From positions 1 through 64,000 of the forward strand of contig RAYO01000013.1 of NCBI GenBank assembly GCA_003612335.1: DNA of 64,000 nucleotides, written 5' to 3'. The stretch's first letter is position 1, and each line of letters starts with the position of its first letter. A program made the translations under genes and the position numbers. The notes beneath the pieces were generated by a model. It saw nothing but the letters and a program-made list of their open reading frames with translations. It was not told the origin of the DNA and searched no databases. This document shows positions 24,917 to 32,424 of the stretch, one piece after another. This stretch comes from a bacterium 1xD42-67. GTDB taxonomy: Bacteria; Bacillota; Clostridia; Oscillospirales; Oscillospiraceae.

Positions 24917-26767
24917 TCAGTCCCAGATCAGATGGGTGCTCTCCATCAAACGGCAGAGCATGGCGGCAGCGGTCTCCCGGGTGCCGGGATCCGTGGGGGC
25001 CAGGCCCTCGACCAGGGCCTCCAGAGCCTCCAGGTTCCGGGCAGGAATCTGGGCCCAGTCAGCGTAGTCAGAGAACCGGGCCAGCTCCTCCACGCTCAGA
25101 TCGGCGTCGGCCAGGCTGAAGCCATCCATGCTGCTCCAGGCCGCCACCCGGGACAGGACAGACACGATCTCCTGGTGGCTGATGGTGTCATCAGGGCCGA
25201 AGGTGCCGTCGCCATAGCCGGAGAGGAAGCCCATATCCGCCATCGCGGAGACCGCTCCGGCATACCAGCTGCCCTCGGCCACGTCGGAGAACTGGCCCGC
25301 TTTCCCGGCGGGCAGGTCCAGGGCAGAGGCCGCCATGACGGCGAACTGGGCCCGGGTGACGGTGTCCTTGGGGTGGAAGAGGCCGTCTGCATAGCCGCTG
25401 AGGATCCGGTAGGTGGTCAAGGTGTCGATCTCCCGGCCATAGGGACTGTCCGCCGTGTCAGGGAGGGTCCGGGCCGTAAAACCGACACCGGCCTCCTTCG
25501 CGGCCTGGGAAGGAGCGATGAGCTCCCAGGTCTGGGTCCTGTCTCCCTGATACAGCTTGGCGGAGGGGGGCAGGGCCTCCAGCAGCTCGGACAGAGCGGC
25601 CTTCTCCTCCGTATCCGGATCCAGATAGAAGGTCTGACCGGCCAGCTCCAGCTTCCAGTGGCCAGCCGCCCGGGCGGGCTTGGCCTGGGCGAGGAGCAGG
25701 GCCGCCTGCTCTGTGTTCTCCGGAGAGATCAGCAGGGTGGGCAGGACGCCCACGATGTGGTTGGTAGCTCCGTCAGGGGCAAAGAAGCGGTAGGCGGTGA
25801 TCTTCATCGCTTCGCCATCCACCATATAGGAGCAGTTGGACTCCTCCAGCACGATCTGGGCAGTGCCCTTGCCGAAGGTGCGCTGGCCCAGGGCGATCCC
25901 CGCCCCATAGGCCCGCATGTCCCCGGCGAAGAGCTCGGAACCGCTGGCCGAGTGCTCACTGGTGAGGACGATCACCGGGTCGTCGGTCAGGTCCGGGAAC
26001 CCGGGCATGGTGTATGTGTACTGATAGCGTCCGCTGCCGTCCCGGAAGTAGAGCATGGTGCCGGAGCCGATGAAATAGCCGGCGGCGGAGGCGGTGGCGT
26101 TGCTGTCCCCGCCGGGGTTGGACCGCAGGTCCACGATCCACACAGCGGTCTGATCCCCCATCGCTCCGATCGCCTCAGCAAAGGTGCCGGCAGTGGAGGA
26201 GCCGAAGCTGATACATTTGATATAACCGGCGCTGCCCCGCTGCTCATAGGTGACGATGGGGATGCTCACCGCCCGGCGGGTGATGGTGAACTCAAGCCGC
26301 TCGCCCTCCCGGAGGACGGCGATGACGACCTGGGTACCCTCCAGGCCCCCGATATAGGCCCGGGGATCCGTCTCGGCGGTGAGCTGGGTGCCGTCCACCT
26401 CCACGATGATGTCGCCAGGCTGGAGGCCGGCCTCCAGGGCCGGGGAGTCGGGCAGGATGGACATGATCCGGTAGCCGCCGTTGAAGGCGGTCTCCGCCGT
26501 GGCTCCGATCCCCACCACCGTCTGTCCGTTGACGGAGGTGTTGAAGGCTTCATACTGCTCTGGGGTCATGTAAAAGGTGTAGGGGTCGCCGATGGCCTCC
26601 AGGATCTCGTCCAGAGAGCCCATCTCCAGAATCTCCGGGGCCAGCCCGTCCACATAGTGGAGGGCCAGCAGCTCCTTGGCCTCCTCCAGCTCCAGGGCGG
26701 AGGCGGGCACAGCCGTCAGGGACAGGGCGAGGCACAGGGCCAGCAGTGAGGTGATCGCTTTTTTCAT
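24917..26767 (-). CDS. SLH-anchored S41 (C-terminal-processing type) protease
   Basis: The 616-aa secreted protein has a signal peptide (MKKAITSLLALCLALSLTAV) and a PDZ domain (about 80-160; IMSILPDSPALEAGLQPGDI). The S41 catalytic domain spans about 180-355: DLRSNPGG, the Ser region SEHSASGSELFAG, and the general-base Lys in TFGKGTAQIV. SLH repeats near 455-600 include ILSGYADGLFHPKDTVTRAQ and FLSGYGDGTFGPDDTISHQE. Two SLH motifs are clear; a third would overlap the degenerate C-terminus. The enzyme should be held on the cell wall and cleave exported proteins. AAGGAG precedes ATG 26767. It is a single-gene unit between two hairpin-rich spacers. Confidence 0.9.
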   Translation of the reverse strand: MKKAITSLLALCLALSLTAVPASALELEEAKELLALHYVDGLAPEILEMGSLDEILEAIGDPYTFYMTPEQYEAFNTSVNGQTVVGIGATAETAFNGGYRIMSILPDSPALEAGLQPGDIIVEVDGTQLTAETDPRAYIGGLEGTQVVIAVLREGERLEFTITRRAVSIPIVTYEQRGSAGYIKCISFGSSTAGTFAEAIGAMGDQTAVWIVDLRSNPGGDSNATASAAGYFIGSGTMLYFRDGSGRYQYTYTMPGFPDLTDDPVIVLTSEHSASGSELFAGDMRAYGAGIALGQRTFGKGTAQIVLEESNCSYMVDGEAMKITAYRFFAPDGATNHIVGVLPTLLISPENTEQAALLLAQAKPARAAGHWKLELAGQTFYLDPDTEEKAALSELLEALPPSAKLYQGDRTQTWELIAPSQAAKEAGVGFTARTLPDTADSPYGREIDTLTTYRILSGYADGLFHPKDTVTRAQFAVMAASALDLPAGKAGQFSDVAEGSWYAGAVSAMADMGFLSGYGDGTFGPDDTISHQEIVSVLSRVAAWSSMDGFSLADADLSVEELARFSDYADWAQIPARNLEALEALVEGLAPTDPGTRETAAAMLCRLMESTHLIWD

Positions 26768-26799
26768 GGTCTTCTCCTTTGGTCTACGGTCGATCAGGA

Positions 26800-26901
26800 A
26801 AGCTCCCCCGCATGGGGGAGGCGGCCGCAAAGCGGCCGGAGGGGCCGGGGCCCCTCCTCAGTCAGCCTTTGGCCGACAGCTCCCACACAAGGCGGGAGCC
26901 T
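26800..26901. repeat. hairpin-rich dispersed-repeat-like element
   Basis: About 100 bp between the protease start and the purA stop consist of stacked inverted repeats: CTCCCCCGCATGGGGGAG, GCGGCCGCAAAGCGGCCG, GGGGCC/GGCCCC and GCTCCC...GGGAGC. The segment containing CTCAGTCAGCC and GCCGACAGCTCCC resembles an intergenic repeat that I recall from many gut Clostridia. It may also end the purA transcript. Copy number cannot be seen from this window. Confidence 0.5.
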
Positions 26902-26903
26902 CT

Positions 26904-28196
26904 TTACAGATCCGGCGTCCGGTACGCCATCTCCTCCCGTTTGGGGCCGGTGGACACCATCGTGATGGGCACGCCGATATGTGCCTCCAGGAAGTCCACA
27001 TAGGCCCTGGCGTTGGCGGGGAGGGCGTCATAGTCCGTGCAGCCCCGGATATCGCACCGCCAGCCGGGCAGCTGGGTGAACACCGGTCTGGCCCGGAGGA
27101 GCGCAGGGGTAGTGGGGAAGCGATCGGTGACGATCCCATCGATCTCATAGCTGGTACACACCGGGATCGTGTCCAGATAGCCCAACACGTCCAGACAGGT
27201 GAGGGCCGCCTGAGTCGCGCCCTGGACCATGCAGCCATATCTGGTGGCCACGACGTCGAACCAGCCCACCCGGCGGGGCCGGCCGGTGGTGGCGCCGAAC
27301 TCCCCGTGATCGCCTCCCCGGCGGCGGAGCTCGTCCCCCTCCGGACCGGTGAGCTCGCTGATGAAGGGCTCGGTCTGGGCGCCCACACAGGAGGAGTACG
27401 CCTTGGTGACACAGATCACGTCCTGGATGGCGGTGGGGGGCACCGAGGCCCCCACGCAGCCGTAGCCGGCCAGGGTGTGGGAGGAGGTGGTCATGGGGAA
27501 GATGCCCAGGTCCGGGTCCTTCATCGACCCCAGCTGGCCCTCCAGCAGGACGGACTTCCCCTCCTTCAGGGCCTGGTGGAGGAACGTGACCGTGTCCCCC
27601 ACATAGGGGGCGATCCGCTCCCGCAGCTCCAGGAGCTGGGCAAAGATCTGTCCGGCATCTGCGCAGGGCTGGTGGTACAGGTGCTGGAAGAGGACGTTCT
27701 TCAGCTCTACGGCGGCGGTGAGGCGCTCCCGGAGCCGGGGCTCGTCGAAGAGGTCGCACACCTGGATCCCCGTCTTGGCGTATTTGTCGGAGTAGAAGGG
27801 GGCGATCCCGCTCTTGGTGGAGCCGAACGCCCTGCCCCCCAGCCGGGCCTCCTCATAGGTGTCCTGGAGGATGTGGTAGGGCATGAGGAGCTGGGCACGG
27901 TCGGAGACCATCACCTTGGGCGCGGGCACCCCCTGGCCGGTGAGCTGCTCCAGCTCGTCCACCAGCTTGCCGATATCCAGGGCCACGCCGTTGCCGATGA
28001 CATTGGTGACATGGGGGAAGAACACGCCGGAGGGGAGGGTGTGCAGGGCGAACCGGCCATAGCTGTTGATGATAGTATGCCCCGCGTTGGCGCCCCCCTG
28101 GAAGCGGACCACCACATCAGACTGCTCCGCCAGCATGTCGGTGATCTTGCCCTTGCCCTCGTCGCCCCAGTTCGCGCCTACGATCGCTTTGACCAT
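26904..28196 (-). CDS. purA: adenylosuccinate synthetase
   Basis: The 430-aa enzyme joins IMP and aspartate with GTP to adenylosuccinate in AMP synthesis. The GTP loop VGANWGDEGKGKITDML opens the protein. VRFQGGANAGHTI with the catalytic His follows (about 33-45), and FGATTGRPRRVGWFD lies near 300. Length matches the family. An AGGTAA-type site precedes ATG 28196. It has its own promoter (28271-28299) and stands alone. Confidence 0.96.
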   Translation of the reverse strand: MVKAIVGANWGDEGKGKITDMLAEQSDVVVRFQGGANAGHTIINSYGRFALHTLPSGVFFPHVTNVIGNGVALDIGKLVDELEQLTGQGVPAPKVMVSDRAQLLMPYHILQDTYEEARLGGRAFGSTKSGIAPFYSDKYAKTGIQVCDLFDEPRLRERLTAAVELKNVLFQHLYHQPCADAGQIFAQLLELRERIAPYVGDTVTFLHQALKEGKSVLLEGQLGSMKDPDLGIFPMTTSSHTLAGYGCVGASVPPTAIQDVICVTKAYSSCVGAQTEPFISELTGPEGDELRRRGGDHGEFGATTGRPRRVGWFDVVATRYGCMVQGATQAALTCLDVLGYLDTIPVCTSYEIDGIVTDRFPTTPALLRARPVFTQLPGWRCDIRGCTDYDALPANARAYVDFLEAHIGVPITMVSTGPKREEMAYRTPDL

Positions 28197-28270
28197 ATCT
28201 GTTACCTCCGGGGGGAGGGATTCGCAGCCGCAGAGGGTCTGCCTTTTCCAGCCCGCCTCGTAACAGGGGC

Positions 28271-28299
28271 ATTATACCCCTTTTTCTCCAGGGGCGCAA
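28271..28299 (-). promoter_or_regulatory. purA promoter
   Basis: On the minus strand TTGCGC (28299-28294) and TATAAT (28276-28271) are separated by 17 bp. The leader to ATG is about 70 nt. No PurR box was recognised. Confidence 0.75.
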
Positions 28300-28370
28300 G
28301 GGGAAATGGCACAGAAAAACCGGGTCTTGCCCGGGGAAAACTGATATCTTCCCCACAGGCCACAGAGACA

Positions 28371-28395
28371 GCGGCCGGCCTTTCAGGCCGGCCGC
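28371..28395 (-). terminator. hairpin after the RpiR-type regulator gene
   Basis: GCGGCCGGCC and its exact complement form a 10-bp stem around TTTCA, starting 5 bp after the regulator stop. A weak TGTCTCTG follows on the minus strand rather than a T-run. Confidence 0.6.
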
Positions 28396-28399
28396 TGGG

Positions 28400-29263
28400 T
28401 CAGTAGAGCTTGCTCTGCTGGATGATCTCATCCATCATGCTGAGCCGTTCCGCACATTTGGAATCCTTCCGGTCGCTGATCGTCAGCAGGATGACCTCCG
28501 AGATGCTCAGGGGGGCCACATAGGAGTTGGTGAAGCCCAATCCCGTCACCTTCGCCACCAGGACGATGTCCGACTTGCTGGCCAAGGGAGAGGTATAGCT
28601 GTCTGTCATGAGGATCACCTTGGCCCCTTTGCGGTGGGCGATATCCAGCAGACAGTAGTTGATCTCTGAATAGCGCATGAAGCTGTAGAGGAAGAGGCAG
28701 TCGTCGGCCTCGATATCCACCAGAGCCTCGATGGCCGAGGAATCCGCGTGGAGGATGGGCACGATATTGGGGAGCAGCAGCACCAGCCGGTTGGACATAT
28801 ATTGGGCGCAGCTGGCCGTCCCCCGAAAGCCGGCCACGAATTTCCGCCGGCTCTTCAGCAGGATGTCCACCACCTGATCCACCGTCTCATTGTCCAGCTT
28901 GGAAAAGCTCTTCTCCAGGTTGTCCAGGGTACAGTCGCTGATGTCCCGGATCAGGCTGTCCTTCTTCAGGCGGTCTTTGGTGAGGGCGTATTTCTCACCG
29001 GAGAGCAGAGAGGCCGCCTGCCTGGACTGGTCGTACTGCTTGGCCATCCGGCCCGCCATCTCGTTGCGGAAATCCGCATAGCCCTTGAAGCCCAGCTTGC
29101 GGATGAACCGGATGATGGACGTATCGCTGACCCCGATGGCCTCCGCCAGAGCCGTGGAGGTCTGAAGGCCGATGGTGTCGATGTGTTCCAGGATATACTC
29201 TGCGATGCTGGCGTCTGTACGGGTCAGCGACATGGTCTGTATCTTGGCGATCAGGCCGTCCAT
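28400..29263 (-). CDS. RpiR/MurR-family transcriptional regulator
   Basis: The 287-aa protein has an N-terminal RpiR helix-turn-helix (ASIAEYILEHIDTIGLQTST to GVSDTSIIRFIRKLGFKGY, about 15-65). A C-terminal SIS domain follows (about 125-265; RKFVAGFRGTASCAQYMSNR, DCLFLYSFMRYSEI, AKVILMTDSYTSPL) and normally binds a sugar phosphate or related effector. I chose ATG 29263 because GGGGGGAT precedes it; the longer frame has no site. Next to it lie the DmpG-like aldolase and, divergently, the tctCBA operon. The inverted repeat at 30671-30702 contains TGAAA half-sites of the sort RpiR proteins bind. Confidence 0.9.
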   Translation of the reverse strand: MDGLIAKIQTMSLTRTDASIAEYILEHIDTIGLQTSTALAEAIGVSDTSIIRFIRKLGFKGYADFRNEMAGRMAKQYDQSRQAASLLSGEKYALTKDRLKKDSLIRDISDCTLDNLEKSFSKLDNETVDQVVDILLKSRRKFVAGFRGTASCAQYMSNRLVLLLPNIVPILHADSSAIEALVDIEADDCLFLYSFMRYSEINYCLLDIAHRKGAKVILMTDSYTSPLASKSDIVLVAKVTGLGFTNSYVAPLSISEVILLTISDRKDSKCAERLSMMDEIIQQSKLY

Positions 29264-29294
29264 AGGATCCCCCCTGTTTCCGATATTTGATAAT

Positions 29295-29323
29295 AACATA
29301 TCATGGGAGCGGGGAACAGTCAA
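29295..29323 (-). promoter_or_regulatory. promoter of the RpiR-type regulator
   Basis: On the minus strand TTGACT (29323-29318) and TATGTT (29300-29295) stand 17 bp apart, about 30 bp before the ATG. Confidence 0.65.
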
Positions 29324-29360
29324 GGACAGCAGAGAAAAATCCCCAGTCCTCCCTCTCTTC

Positions 29361-29394
29361 AAAACTGCGGGCCGCATCACAGTGCGGTCCGCAG
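29361..29394 (-). terminator. terminator of the DmpG-like aldolase gene
   Basis: CTGCGGACCGCA and TGCGGCCCGCAG pair with one mismatch around a 6-nt loop, followed by TTTT on the minus strand, 24 bp past the aldolase stop. Confidence 0.8.
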
Positions 29395-29417
29395 TCCTCG
29401 TCCGGCGGCGGGGAGGA

Positions 29418-30422
29418 TCAGACCATGTCCCTCCGCAGCTCCTCTGCGGCGGCGCGCATCAGCTCCTCAGAGGGGGCCTTGCGGTCGGTCTTCGACACCT
29501 CCACGATCAGCCGGTACAGATCCACGCCCGTCTCCTCCGCGACGGCGCGGAACTTCCTGTTGAAGCTGGAGTGGGCGCCGGAGCAGCCTAGGATCAGGTC
29601 CAGGGGACGGATGGGGGCCTGGTATCCCTCCTTCTCCATAGCGGGGATCAGCTCCTCATCCAGAAAACGCAGCAGGAGATAGAAGTCGATCCCGCAGGGG
29701 ATCCCCTCCCGTTCCAGGAGGGCGGCAGCCGCTTCTGTGGGGATGTTCCCCGCGCTGCGGGCCATGCCCAGCAGGCCGCAGTCGATGATGTCCGCCCCCG
29801 CCTTCGCCGCGGCACGGGCGTTGGCCGCCGCCATGCCCAGGTTGTTATGGCCATGGAACCCTATTGGGATATCCACCGCTCCCTTCAGGGCCTCCACATA
29901 GCGGGCAGTGTCCTCGGGCGTCATGGTGCCCGCCGAATCCATGATCGTCAGCTCATCGGCGCCGGATCCCGCCAGCCGTCTCCCCTCTTCGGCCAGCTCT
30001 GCGGGAGGGAGGATGTAGGCCTTCATCAGGGCGAAGTAGGCCTTCATACCGTTCTCTTTGACGCAGGCCACCGGTTCCCTGGCCTTCTCACCGTCCCCAG
30101 CGGCGATCCCCACCCGCAGGAAATGGATCCCGCTCCGGCCCGCCATCTCCACATCCTCCCGGCGGAACCGGGCGCAGTTCAGGAACATGCCCAGCTCCGC
30201 CCGGTCCAGATAGGGCTGGACCGCCTCCAGATATCCCTGGTCCGTCAAGGGGGCGGCCGCGTTGGACACCTCATAGGCCCCCAGGCCCTTCGCGTTGCCA
30301 AATTCGATGATGGGGACCCCGCTGCTGCACAGCCCTCTCAAGATCATCTCGGTCAGCTCCCTGGAGAACCCATTCCCGACTACGTTCGATCCGTCGCGCA
30401 GTGTACAATCCATGATGCGCAT
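29418..30422 (-). CDS. HMGL-like (DmpG-type) aldolase
   Basis: The 334-aa TIM-barrel protein belongs to the DRE metallolyase group. DCTLRDGSNVVGNGF at the N-terminus holds the Asp and Arg of the active site, and IGFHGHNNLGMAAANA (about 192-207) carries the HxH metal ligands. The C-terminal HSSFNRKFRAVAEETGVDLY resembles the DmpG communication region. DmpG enzymes cleave 4-hydroxy-2-oxoacids to pyruvate and an aldehyde. The usual partner, an acylating acetaldehyde dehydrogenase, is absent here, so the substrate may differ. It has a strong promoter of its own and lies between the RpiR regulator and the divergent tctCBA operon. Confidence 0.8.
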   Translation of the reverse strand: MRIMDCTLRDGSNVVGNGFSRELTEMILRGLCSSGVPIIEFGNAKGLGAYEVSNAAAPLTDQGYLEAVQPYLDRAELGMFLNCARFRREDVEMAGRSGIHFLRVGIAAGDGEKAREPVACVKENGMKAYFALMKAYILPPAELAEEGRRLAGSGADELTIMDSAGTMTPEDTARYVEALKGAVDIPIGFHGHNNLGMAAANARAAAKAGADIIDCGLLGMARSAGNIPTEAAAALLEREGIPCGIDFYLLLRFLDEELIPAMEKEGYQAPIRPLDLILGCSGAHSSFNRKFRAVAEETGVDLYRLIVEVSKTDRKAPSEELMRAAAEELRRDMV

Positions 30423-30490
30423 GACTATAAGACCCTCCTTACGATCTCAGATCCTCTGCGGACACCAGTTCGGTCCGCTCATCCGGACCT

Positions 30491-30519
30491 AGTATATCGA
30501 GGAGACGTTTATTTGTCAA
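30491..30519 (-). promoter_or_regulatory. promoter of the DmpG-like aldolase
   Basis: On the minus strand TTGACA (30519-30514) and TATACT (30496-30491) are 17 bp apart, a near-consensus sigma-A promoter. The leader is about 65 nt and includes a GCGGAC...GTCCGC hairpin. Confidence 0.85.
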
Positions 30520-30670
30520 CAGACCATTTTTACGACGTTGTTCCGGCAACATCCTTTCATTTCCTGATCGAATCCGACAATTTCGCCTGATCTTTATGGA
30601 AAAAGGCTCTCTGGATCAGGTGGATATAGACAACAGATCCGGCATTGTCGATCTCCACAAAATAGTTTTT

Positions 30671-30702
30671 TATTTTTCATCTAAAAAAATAATTGAAAAA
30701 TA
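30671..30702. promoter_or_regulatory. candidate operator upstream of tctC
   Basis: TATTTTTCA (30671-30679) and TGAAAAATA (30694-30702) form a perfect 9-bp inverted repeat with a 14-bp spacer. The right arm covers the -35 box of the tctC promoter, so a bound protein would block transcription. TGAAA-type half-sites fit the RpiR family, whose gene lies 1.4 kb away. Confidence 0.55.
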
Positions 30703-30721
30703 ATATTCACTATGCTATGAT
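30693..30721 (+). promoter_or_regulatory. tctC promoter
   Basis: TTGAAA (30693-30698) and TATGAT (30716-30721) are separated by 17 bp. The leader to tctC is about 120 nt. Confidence 0.7.
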
Positions 30722-30845
30722 AGCTACTGCACAGGCGGCGTATGACATGTCCACGAGAGCCGCCTGTCCCACAGTTCATGAACAGACGAGCGCCCCCGGT
30801 CCCCTGTCTGTTTTTGAAAAATACATCAAAAAAGAGGTAGTCGTA

Positions 30846-31856
30846 ATGAAAAAGTTGTTGAGCATCCTCCTTGCAGCCGCTATGACGATGTCCCTCGCCG
30901 CCTGTGGGAGCTCCGGCGGCGGCAAGAGCTCCGGCAGCTCTGGAGCCAACGGCTCCGGCAGCCAGGCCCCTGCGGGCAGCTACGCCCCTCCTAAGACGGT
31001 CAACCTGATCGTGCCCTATTCCGCCGGCGGCGCCAACGACCTGCTGGCCCGTCTGGTCGCCAAGCACGCCGCCAAGTATACCGATGCCAACCTGGTGATC
31101 ACCAACATCGGCGGCGGCAGCGGCACGGTGGGCCTGGCTGACACCCTCAAGCACGATGCGGACGGCACCTATATGTGCTCCGGGATCGGTTCCACCGCCT
31201 TCGTTAACACCGCGGACAAGCCCCTGACCTTCGATTACCTGAACGACTTCGCTTTTGTCAGCATGTTCGCCCAGGATCAGCGGGTCATCGTCGCGATGAA
31301 GGACAACGGGAAGTTCACGAATCTGGAGGAGTTCGTCGCCTACGCCAAGGACAACCCCGGCAAGCTGGAGGTCTCCGCCACCGGAGCGGCCACTGTGGCC
31401 TACTTCGTGCCCCAGGTGCTGGCCGAGCAGGCTGAGATCGACCTGACCATCGTCCCCTACGACGGCGGCTCCGAGCAGATGGCCGACCTGCTGGGCGGCC
31501 ACTCCGACGCAGCCTCCCTCAGCTACTCCGAGATGCTCTCCCTGGACGCCGACAAGCTGATCGTCCTAGGCGTGGCCAACACTGAGCGCCCCGACGTGCT
31601 CCCCAACGTCCCCACCTTCAAGGAGCAGGGCTACGATGTGGTCTTCACCATCCCTCGCGGCTTCGCCATGAAGGCCGGCACTGACGCCGCCGCCATCGCC
31701 TATTGGGAGAAGGTCTTCGAGCAGGTGGCCGGCGACAGCGAGTATATCGAGGAGGCGGAGGGGATCGGCCTGCCCGTCGTGTACAAGAACAGCGCCGACT
31801 TCACCACCATCATCACTGACACTCAGACCGCCTTCGACACCATGCTGAACGGCTGA
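30846..31856 (+). CDS. tctC: TTT transporter solute-binding lipoprotein
   Basis: The 336-aa protein starts with a lipoprotein signal (MKKLLSILLAAAMTMSLAAC), a Gly/Ser linker and then the TctC/Bug fold: VNLIVPYSAGGANDLLARLV, VVTNIGGGSGTVGL-like segment, and LEVSATGAATVAYFVPQVL. TctC proteins catch carboxylates such as citrate, tartrate or other organic acids outside the membrane. AAGAGGTAGTCGT precedes ATG 30846; the longer frame runs into the promoter. The two permease genes follow after a strong stem-loop. The actual substrate cannot be told from sequence. Confidence 0.9.
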   Translation: MKKLLSILLAAAMTMSLAACGSSGGGKSSGSSGANGSGSQAPAGSYAPPKTVNLIVPYSAGGANDLLARLVAKHAAKYTDANLVITNIGGGSGTVGLADTLKHDADGTYMCSGIGSTAFVNTADKPLTFDYLNDFAFVSMFAQDQRVIVAMKDNGKFTNLEEFVAYAKDNPGKLEVSATGAATVAYFVPQVLAEQAEIDLTIVPYDGGSEQMADLLGGHSDAASLSYSEMLSLDADKLIVLGVANTERPDVLPNVPTFKEQGYDVVFTIPRGFAMKAGTDAAAIAYWEKVFEQVAGDSEYIEEAEGIGLPVVYKNSADFTTIITDTQTAFDTMLNG

Positions 31857-31874
31857 CAAACGCCTTGACCGACC

Positions 31875-31910
31875 ACAGCCCAAGCGGCATCTTATCGCCG
31901 CTTGGGCTGT
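31875..31910 (+). promoter_or_regulatory. intercistronic stem-loop between tctC and tctB
   Basis: ACAGCCCAAGCGGC and its exact complement form a 14-bp stem around 8 nt. No T-run follows, so full termination is unlikely. Stem-loops placed after binding-protein genes commonly protect the upstream mRNA and raise binding protein over permease. Confidence 0.7.
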
Positions 31911-31943
31911 ATCGGGGACCTTGATGAGAAAGGAGCGTTCGAT

Positions 31944-32396
31944 TTGTCCCTCTACAAAAAGGAAAAATTTTATCTCGTTTTCCTCTTGGTATTCTTCACC
32001 TTCTTCTTCCTGGCCACCAAGACGGTGAACGAGCAGGCCCGGCTCTACCCCTATATCGTCTGTTCCCTGGGCATCCTCCTGACCATCGTCCAGCTGGGGA
32101 TCACCGTCGCCAAGGAGAAGGCGGGCAAGGAGCTGGATGCGGAAGCCCCCATGACGAAACGGCAGCTGTATCATCTCGCCGTGGCCCTGGGCTCCTCGGT
32201 GGTGTACGTCCTCCTGGCCAGCTGGCTGGGCTTCTTCACCACCACCTTCGTCTATGTGGTCCTGTTCTGCTACTGGCACACCCCCACCCAGAAGAAGTGG
32301 ATGTACCCCGCTGTGGCTCTGGGGATGGACGCCGTCATCTATGTGGGCTTCAAGATCCTCCTGTCCATCCCCCTCCCCTCCGGCCTGCTGATCTGA
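31944..32396 (+). CDS. tctB: TTT transporter small permease subunit
   Basis: The 150-aa protein has four membrane segments (FYLVFLLVFFTFFFLATK, IVCSLGILLTIVQLGITV, LGSSVVYVLLASWLGFFTT, AVALGMDAVIYVGFKIL), the TctB pattern. The start is TTG 31944, 8 nt after AAAGGAG; the longer frame begins inside the preceding stem-loop. tctA follows after 28 bp. Confidence 0.85.
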   Translation: MSLYKKEKFYLVFLLVFFTFFFLATKTVNEQARLYPYIVCSLGILLTIVQLGITVAKEKAGKELDAEAPMTKRQLYHLAVALGSSVVYVLLASWLGFFTTTFVYVVLFCYWHTPTQKKWMYPAVALGMDAVIYVGFKILLSIPLPSGLLI

Positions 32397-32424
32397 GCAC
32401 CGGGACCGAAAAGGAGGTATACAT

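Noticed and set aside
26676-28406. Long plus-strand frame across purA
   Set aside because: Antisense shadow of purA; no motif and no ribosome binding site.
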